From a virus: a stretch of 27,015 nucleotides of DNA. Under the pieces are notes generated by a model that saw nothing but the letters and a program-made list of their open reading frames with translations, searched no databases and was not told where the DNA came from. This document shows positions 22,705-27,015 of the stretch, in pieces. The stretch is taken from positions 1-27,015 of the IMG/VR virus record IMGVR_UViG_3300027833_001204. The stretch is one strand, 5' to 3'. The number at the start of each line of letters is the position of its first letter. Positions within the stretch are counted from its first letter, which is position 1. Made by a program: the position numbers and the translations under genes.

Positions 22705-23506
22705 TTAGTACCTCTGGAATAAATTTAGTTGCTATAAGTTTGTGTGCTTCTACATTGTAATGCACTTCGTCTTGTAGCATAGTAGCTATATCTATATTTA
22801 AGTTATCTTTAATCCATGTTTCTGCTGATGTAGTAAACAACTTTGTTTGCGTTAATGGCACAAACGATTCTAATATATTAGGTAATTCTACATGGTCATT
22901 TATACGCCATATGTATACTGGAATGTCTAACGTTTTACACATACTATCAATAAGTGCAATATCCTTACAATATTGTTCGTATACTAAATGAGTTAATACT
23001 TGATGATGTACTACAGTATTATAATACTCTTGGGTATCTCCGGGCCAAACCTTTGGTATCCAGTGTTGTGGCCACTTTTGATTTCCACTAGCTAAGTTTG
23101 CGCCATTAAACTTAACTTTGTCACTCCATTCGACTATGCTATAATCTATAGTAGAAAAATCAGTGTGTAGTACAAAGTTTTCCTGTTCTTCGTGTGTCGC
23201 TAAAAAATAGTCATTAGGTAGTTGGGTAAATCCAAGTTCGTTTGAATGTCCCATTTTCCATCGATCCCAGTGTGTTGTTTGTATTACTACTTTGTCAATA
23301 TCTATATATTTTCTAAACATACTAGATATCCATCGAGGATATACTGAGTTAGGAGCGCCAGGATCAGCATAAACTACACAAGGTGCAATCTCTTGTGAAT
23401 AGATTCTTCCGTAACAGTTATCTGAACCAAAGTAAGGTTCGTCTATTTTATGTGCCCAGTAGCCAGCCGAATGGCTGTCGCCAACAAATAAAGTTCTACC
23501 TGGCAT
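22697..23506 (-). CDS. SGNH/GDSL-type hydrolase-like protein
   Basis: A 269-residue protein that opens with LFVGDSHSAGYW, where S11 in GDSHS is the expected nucleophile, and closes with a DEVHYN motif (about 246-249) of the DxxH type that supplies the catalytic Asp and His. A WRINDH segment lies between. Such hydrolases act on esters, often acetyl groups of glycans; the substrate here is unknown. The start overlaps the upstream stop by 11 bases and the end overlaps the DUF6445-type gene by 8. No signal peptide is seen, so it acts inside the infected cell or the virion. Confidence 0.75.
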   Translation of the reverse strand: MPGRTLFVGDSHSAGYWAHKIDEPYFGSDNCYGRIYSQEIAPCVVYADPGAPNSVYPRWISSMFRKYIDIDKVVIQTTHWDRWKMGHSNELGFTQLPNDYFLATHEEQENFVLHTDFSTIDYSIVEWSDKVKFNGANLASGNQKWPQHWIPKVWPGDTQEYYNTVVHHQVLTHLVYEQYCKDIALIDSMCKTLDIPVYIWRINDHVELPNILESFVPLTQTKLFTTSAETWIKDNLNIDIATMLQDEVHYNVEAHKLIATKFIPEVLNA

Positions 23507-23981
23507 TTGCGCGACTCAGCTGCTGACGCATTTCTAAATCGGTTTTGAACGGACCTTCAGTTTCATAACGTTCAACAGTAATAAGTTTAGGGCAAAAACT
23601 CTTTACCCAACCCTTGTCAAACCTAATGATAAAATAACCTGCACAGTACAAGCTCTTAGACTTTTTGCTTTTTGTAAATAATGCAAGACGTTGCTTAACA
23701 TCGAACATTGGATTATACGGAGCGCAACTAGTGCTAAATCCGTAAATTTCAAATTCTTTAGGCTTGCTGTCGACTGTCTCTATTGGAGACCAAGTAATGT
23801 CGGCATTTAAATTTTTAGTTAGTGCTTTGATATTTTTATAAAACCTAGTACCTGTATTATTTGAAGAATACATTAACTGACTGTCATCGCCGATACTTAG
23901 TGTAGCAACCTTTTCGCCCTCGCTTTCAACAATCCAAAACTTGTTCTTTAATATTTCTTTTGCACTTAATTTCTCTGTCAT
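23496..23981 (-). CDS. Conserved phage protein next to RNase H
   Basis: A 161-residue protein starting MTEKLSAKEILKNKFWIVES. The frame can be extended to 24065, but ATG 23981 follows a clear AAGGAG and lies one base after the RNase H stop, so the longer reading is rejected. Alternating strands dominate (ATLSIGDDSQLMYSS, YCAGYFIIRF), with a C-terminal PKLITVERYETEGPF segment. I associate it with T4-like cyanophages, beside RNase H, but I know no function. It probably forms an operon with RNase H. Confidence 0.7.
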   Translation of the reverse strand: MTEKLSAKEILKNKFWIVESEGEKVATLSIGDDSQLMYSSNNTGTRFYKNIKALTKNLNADITWSPIETVDSKPKEFEIYGFSTSCAPYNPMFDVKQRLALFTKSKKSKSLYCAGYFIIRFDKGWVKSFCPKLITVERYETEGPFKTDLEMRQQLSRANAR

Positions 23982-23982
23982 A

Positions 23983-24969
23983 TTATGCTCCTTGATATTT
24001 TGCTTGCAAAGGTGGCGCAAAGTATTGTGCCTGGTCAGCAACTCGTTGCATGTCCCACTTTGCACAGAACTTCATAAGACGCATGCCAACTTGTGTAATG
24101 TCTTTAGGTTCTACTTCTGCAATAGTTGTATTAATTATGTCTCTAATGTCTGCAGGTTGTGCTGACAAGTCACACAACACAACATTGCGATTATAGTCAT
24201 CTAGCACACGATGCTCTGTGCCATTATGATCAGTCCAACGCTGTAGCATCATGTTGTTCCAGTTGTAACCTTTTGTAGTCTTATCTTCGTATGCTTCAAT
24301 AAGACCTACTTTGTTCTTAGTACCTTTCTTACGTACACCAGGGTAAGCACTAAACACGTTATCACTAGTGTCACCACGCATACACTTCTCAAACAACATA
24401 AAGTCAGGTAGCGGTGCAGGCTTAGGCTCTTTAGTCTTCTTATCAATTACACGATCGCCTTTGTCTGTAAAGTAACCTTCGTGTGTAATTGTAGTGTTAC
24501 TAACACCATTGTACTGTTTACAGTTAGGTGCAATCAATTGTGCAAAGTCACCGTCAGTACTAATAACAACATGATTGTCATTAGGATGTGCTTGTACCCA
24601 CCCAGCAATAAGATCATCTGCTTCTAGTTGCGGATGACGCATCACTGTACAGTTAGTTTTTTCTGTAACAAAGTTTTTAAACTCGTCAAAGATCTCCCAA
24701 AACGCTGTATCTTCTTCTTGCTCACGTTGTGTAAGTGCATCACGAGCAACTTGCCTATTACGCTTGTAAGGCTCATAATAGTCCTTACGCCAGCTACGAC
24801 CTTCTAAGCAAAATACAACATGTGTACCGTCAAAGTCTTGCCAAGCCTTCTTAATACTGTTTAATGTAATGTGTAGTGCCATACCTACTTTAGTATCTAA
24901 GTCGCCACGTACAACGTGCCGAGCTCTAAAGAAAGTGTTTGCTGTGTCTACAAGAATGTAAGTTGCCAT
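23983..24969 (-). CDS. rnh: T4-type RNase H / 5'-3' flap exonuclease
   Basis: A 328-residue protein starting MATYILVDTANTFFRARH at 24969. The longer frame to 25029 overlaps a small upstream gene and is rejected. The N-terminal strand with its Asp (ILVDTAN), EADDLIAGW and STDGDFAQL are the metal-binding acidic motifs of the FEN/T4 RNase H nuclease family, and the later NVFSAYPGVRKKG looks like the helix-hairpin-helix segment. In T4 this enzyme removes RNA primers from lagging-strand fragments during replication. A consensus sigma-70 promoter upstream implies early expression. It is followed after one base by the 161-residue conserved gene. This is the most secure replication gene in the window. 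Confidence 0.85.
   Translation of the reverse strand: MATYILVDTANTFFRARHVVRGDLDTKVGMALHITLNSIKKAWQDFDGTHVVFCLEGRSWRKDYYEPYKRNRQVARDALTQREQEEDTAFWEIFDEFKNFVTEKTNCTVMRHPQLEADDLIAGWVQAHPNDNHVVISTDGDFAQLIAPNCKQYNGVSNTTITHEGYFTDKGDRVIDKKTKEPKPAPLPDFMLFEKCMRGDTSDNVFSAYPGVRKKGTKNKVGLIEAYEDKTTKGYNWNNMMLQRWTDHNGTEHRVLDDYNRNVVLCDLSAQPADIRDIINTTIAEVEPKDITQVGMRLMKFCAKWDMQRVADQAQYFAPPLQAKYQGA
23988..23993 (-). promoter_or_regulatory. Strong Shine-Dalgarno (AAGGAG) that fixes the 23981 start
   Basis: AAGGAG on the minus strand, six bases before the ATG and inside the last codons of the RNase H gene. It is the best ribosome-binding sequence noticed in the window. Confidence 0.8.
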
Positions 24970-24970
24970 A

Positions 24971-25057
24971 TTATGAACACCCCGATATACATAATGAGAA
25001 CAAGTCGCCATTCTGTACGAATGCAACAAGTAGTGTAATGCCTAAAATTTCTAACAT
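24971..25057 (-). CDS. Possible 28-residue hydrophobic peptide gene upstream of RNase H
   Basis: ATG at 25057, behind AAGG seven bases away, opens a 28-codon frame with a hydrophobic N-terminal stretch (MLEILGITLLVAFVQ) and an end CISGCS. Its stop is one base from the RNase H ATG, as expected for a coupled leader gene, and it lies just after the -10 box of the strong promoter. It could be a small membrane protein or a translated leader. No homology can be judged at this length. Confidence 0.5.
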   Translation of the reverse strand: MLEILGITLLVAFVQNGDLFSLCISGCS

Positions 25058-25086
25058 AGTTCTGCCTTTGTATAATTTATAGTACT

Positions 25087-25115
25087 ATTATAACACCAGA
25101 TCTGGCTTGTGTCAA
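25087..25115 (-). promoter_or_regulatory. Consensus sigma-70 promoter (TTGACA-N17-TATAAT) with internal palindrome
   Basis: Both boxes match the consensus exactly with the optimal 17-base spacer (-35 at 25110-25115, -10 at 25087-25092). The spacer holds a perfect palindrome, CCAGATCTGG (25096-25105), that could be an operator. It would read through the 28-residue frame and RNase H early in infection. Confidence 0.8.
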
Positions 25116-25118
25116 TCA

Positions 25119-25523
25119 TTAACTTACTTCACTTTTGCCCTTATCAATAGGCACAACATTAATATATCCTGCACCTCTTGATGTATCCATACCTTCTTCG
25201 TCTAACATATTATATACAATATCTCTAAACCAACGGTCTACAATTTCTTCTTCAGGATCGGCTTCTTCTCCGTATCCATTTCGAATTAGATCTTTGATAA
25301 AGTACTTGTTCCAATCGAGTTCAAAGAATCCATTTCGAATGTTATCTTTGTTTACTTGCATATCAAGTACATTAACCCAAGGTTGCTTCTTCTTAGTAGC
25401 ATAAGCCTTCGGGTCTTTTTTCTGCAAGACTTCTAAAGAATCTTGTTCGACACGTGCCTTTTCTTTAGCAATGCGTGCCTCCTCTTTATCAAGTCCTGTT
25501 AATTTTTTTAAAAAGTTTTTCAT
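25119..25523 (-). CDS. Conserved phage protein with coiled-coil-like N-terminus
   Basis: A 134-residue protein. The first 40 residues are charged and helical (MKNFLKKLTGLDKEEARIAK), then PWVNVLDMQVN and NGFFELDWNKYFIKDLIRNG, a block typical of conserved proteins in T4-like marine phages, then an acidic helix ending WFRDIVYNML. AAGGA lies five to six bases before the ATG, which overlaps the upstream small frame as ATGA. No enzymatic motif is visible and the function is unknown. Confidence 0.65.
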   Translation of the reverse strand: MKNFLKKLTGLDKEEARIAKEKARVEQDSLEVLQKKDPKAYATKKKQPWVNVLDMQVNKDNIRNGFFELDWNKYFIKDLIRNGYGEEADPEEEIVDRWFRDIVYNMLDEEGMDTSRGAGYINVVPIDKGKSEVS

Positions 25524-25636
25524 ATTAGTCCTTTTTCTCTTAACTTTTCATCAAGAGGTTTGTTAATAGTAGCTTTCATTGCTTTTTCGTGTTGTGCATT
25601 TTTATATTCTCTCAATTTATCAAGTTCCCCAGGCAT
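25520..25636 (-). CDS. Small charged protein overlapping the end of queE (start uncertain)
   Basis: A 38-residue highly charged frame starting MPGELDKLREYKNAQHEKAM and ending LDEKLREKGLI. Its stop overlaps the next ATG as ATGA, like other genes here, which supports translation. The start overlaps queE by 17 bases and has only a weak GGA before it. Further ATGs upstream would lie inside queE in another frame and are less likely. Confidence 0.45.
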   Translation of the reverse strand: MPGELDKLREYKNAQHEKAMKATINKPLDEKLREKGLI

Positions 25637-26513
25637 TTCCGAATAATGAGATGTGGAGTCTTGGAGTAAATCTCCATCCTCTTTCCATACACGCTTCTGC
25701 GACATCTTTAACATTGAGGGAATATTCTTCAGAGCGTCCGCCCATTGGCATAAGATATACCGGACATTCCACCCCGGCACTTCTGTAAGCGTCCACAGCT
25801 TTTGTAACTTCGTCAAAGTCGTCATTAGTAGCCACAACAAACTTAAGATAAAGTTCACTACCAGTAACACTGTTATACTCACTAGCAATATTAGGTTTAA
25901 TAGCAGTCTCCCAAGGTTCTCCTGAGACACTAAGTTTTGGGGAACAGCTCCAAGTGACCTCAAGTCTGTCGCTATTATTGAGATAGTCTCGGAGACCGTC
26001 GTGTAAGTGTTGTGTAGTATTTGTTTCAAATGTAACATTTTTTAAGTCCTGCATTCTTGGATGCTCGAATAGTTCAACGTACAATCGCTGCCACGCTAAC
26101 AAAGGTTCGCCACCTGTCATAATTAAATGGATATCCTGTCCGTTATCCATTGTCCACTTACCTTCTGGAGTAAGTGATAGCAAATGTTCGACTACTTCAT
26201 CAACTTCTGCTTGTTTGTTAAAGTCTTTAAACTCTGGATAGATACTTGCGTATGTATCACAGCCTGTATGTATAATAGGCAAGTCATTAAACTCTTTTGT
26301 AGTTTTATGCACATCATTTGCAATTAAGTCAGCAACTTCTTGATTGTGTATAATACCCTGTTTTTGTTTCTCGTCACGCATTGGCTCGTTCTTTAAGCCA
26401 AAGTTCATACAACGAAAGTTACAACCGAATGTACGTAAGAATACACTAGGTACTCCTACAAACTTGCCTTCGCCTTGTACGCTATAAAACGCTTCTGAAT
26501 ATCTAAGTTTCAT
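25620..26513 (-). CDS. queE: QueE-type 7-carboxy-7-deazaguanine synthase (radical SAM)
   Basis: A 297-residue radical SAM protein. EAFYSVQGEGKFVGVPSVFL is the N-terminal signature of QueE, which makes 7-carboxy-7-deazaguanine from 6-carboxytetrahydropterin. GGEP is at 134-137. The cluster motif is unusual: C31-X3-C35 is followed by Phe at the third-Cys position, and the next Cys is C85 in HTGCDTYAS, which may supply the missing ligand. It starts one base into the stop of the FolE gene (TAATG), so both are made together. With FolE it could feed preQ0-type DNA modification or queuosine; QueD is not in the window and the only QueC-like gene is in the radical SAM island. Confidence 0.8.
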   Translation of the reverse strand: MKLRYSEAFYSVQGEGKFVGVPSVFLRTFGCNFRCMNFGLKNEPMRDEKQKQGIIHNQEVADLIANDVHKTTKEFNDLPIIHTGCDTYASIYPEFKDFNKQAEVDEVVEHLLSLTPEGKWTMDNGQDIHLIMTGGEPLLAWQRLYVELFEHPRMQDLKNVTFETNTTQHLHDGLRDYLNNSDRLEVTWSCSPKLSVSGEPWETAIKPNIASEYNSVTGSELYLKFVVATNDDFDEVTKAVDAYRSAGVECPVYLMPMGGRSEEYSLNVKDVAEACMERGWRFTPRLHISLFGNAWGT

Positions 26514-27015
26514 TAGCAGCTAAACTCCTGTTGTAGTTTGATGTTGTCAAAGAACTCTTTCTTTGTACCTGCATCATGTTTAAATGCACCTTTAAGTACA
26601 GTTGTTTGTGTAAGACTACTGTGTGCCATAATGCCTCTGTTCTCACAACACCCGTGTGTTGCTTGAATATACACACCTAAGTGTTCTGCATCTGTTGCCG
26701 CTTGAATCTCACGTGCAATATCATTTGCAAGTTCTTCTTGTAGTGTTCCACGTCTAGCACACCATTGCGCAATACGTGTGTACTTGCTTAGACCAATTAA
26801 TTTGTCTGCGGCAATAATACCAATGTATGCAATACCTACTACTGGCTGGTGATGATGCGAACACATACTCTTTAGTTCCGAACGCACAACTAACATACCT
26901 TCATAACGATCATCGCTGTCGTTTGGAAATGCAGTTGCACTAGGTGCCGCATCATAACGTCCTGCCATAATCTCATTGTAGTACATTTTAGCAAGGCGAT
27001 GTGCTGTGCCTTTGC
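26513..27015 (-). CDS. folE: GTP cyclohydrolase I, 5' end beyond the right edge
   Basis: At least 157 residues, plus an in-frame extension to the window edge reading GTAHRLAKMYYNEI, which matches the usual TPxRVAKMY segment of this enzyme; the real N-terminus is therefore outside the window. MCSHHHQP and HGCCENRG hold the Cys/His residues of the zinc site, and the GLSKYTRIAQWCARRGTLQE segment is diagnostic. The enzyme converts GTP to dihydroneopterin triphosphate, the first step shared by folate and by the queuosine/7-deazaguanine pathway. It is directly followed by queE, which favours the deazaguanine route. The ATG visible at 26986 is internal. Confidence 0.88.
   Translation of the reverse strand, partial: KGTAHRLAKMYYNEIMAGRYDAAPSATAFPNDSDDRYEGMLVVRSELKSMCSHHHQPVVGIAYIGIIAADKLIGLSKYTRIAQWCARRGTLQEELANDIAREIQAATDAEHLGVYIQATHGCCENRGIMAHSSLTQTTVLKGAFKHDAGTKKEFFDNIKLQQEFSC

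Noticed and set aside
24970-25029. N-terminal extension of RNase H
   Set aside because: The family start motif begins at 24969, and the extra segment overlaps a better-supported small frame.
25637-26038. Upstream extension of the small frame at 25520-25636 into a 172-residue protein
   Set aside because: It lies wholly inside queE in another frame, and queE has clear family motifs there. Only the last part, beyond or just overlapping the queE stop, is kept.
1-27015. tRNA genes, CRISPR arrays, insertion sequences and long direct repeats
   Set aside because: Nothing with the needed structure was seen on reading both strands; no cloverleaf, repeat-spacer pattern or transposase motif.

Overview
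This window looks like part of the genome of a T4-like marine myovirus, of the kind that infects cyanobacteria or SAR11-type bacteria. The evidence is the base composition (clearly AT-rich, judged by eye), the very tight packing (most neighbouring genes overlap by 1-11 bases and no gene-free stretch reaches 300 bases), a T4-type RNase H, a MoxR-type ATPase beside a VWA metallopeptidase-like protein, a tail-fibre-like protein, several small proteins of the sort seen in T4-like cyanophages, GTP cyclohydrolase I with QueE, and NATAAATA late-promoter-like boxes. No photosynthesis gene, tRNA, insertion sequence or CRISPR array was seen, so the host cannot be named from this piece.

Region 1 (1-15111) is an accessory island. 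A rightward run (3-5492) holds a truncated radical SAM gene, a small methyltransferase-like gene and four more radical SAM genes. A leftward run (12513-5499) holds, in transcription order, a kinase-like protein, a GNAT-like protein, an Asp/Asn-hydroxylase-like oxygenase, a two-part unknown protein, a QueC-like PP-loop protein and three radical SAM proteins. The two runs meet tail to tail with six bases between stop codons. The last three genes of each run are the same cassette in the same order: an N-twitch radical SAM protein, then a GWxCNxG-type and a GWHCxVD-type radical SAM protein. The rest of the island (12540-15111) holds three 2-oxoglutarate/Fe(II)-oxygenase-like proteins and a second kinase-like protein. 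The island has eight radical SAM genes, apart from the QueE enzyme at the far right.

Region 2 (15155-21149) is read leftward and looks like conserved phage backbone: a tail-fibre-like protein, small conserved proteins, the VWA metallopeptidase, the MoxR ATPase and two more conserved small proteins. It has near-consensus sigma-70 promoters, a hairpin terminator and late-promoter-like boxes.

Region 3 (21211-27015), also leftward, mixes two more oxygenase-like proteins and an SGNH hydrolase with RNase H, small conserved proteins, QueE and FolE (running off the right edge). FolE plus QueE suggest supply of a 7-deazaguanine precursor, for DNA modification or tRNA queuosine.

The most unusual content is the mirrored radical SAM island with its PP-loop, oxygenase, kinase-like, acyltransferase-like and methyltransferase-like partners, lying next to a tail-fibre gene. 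My inference is a phage-encoded pathway that chemically alters a protein, peptide or glycan, perhaps on the virion. The substrate cannot be read from the sequence.
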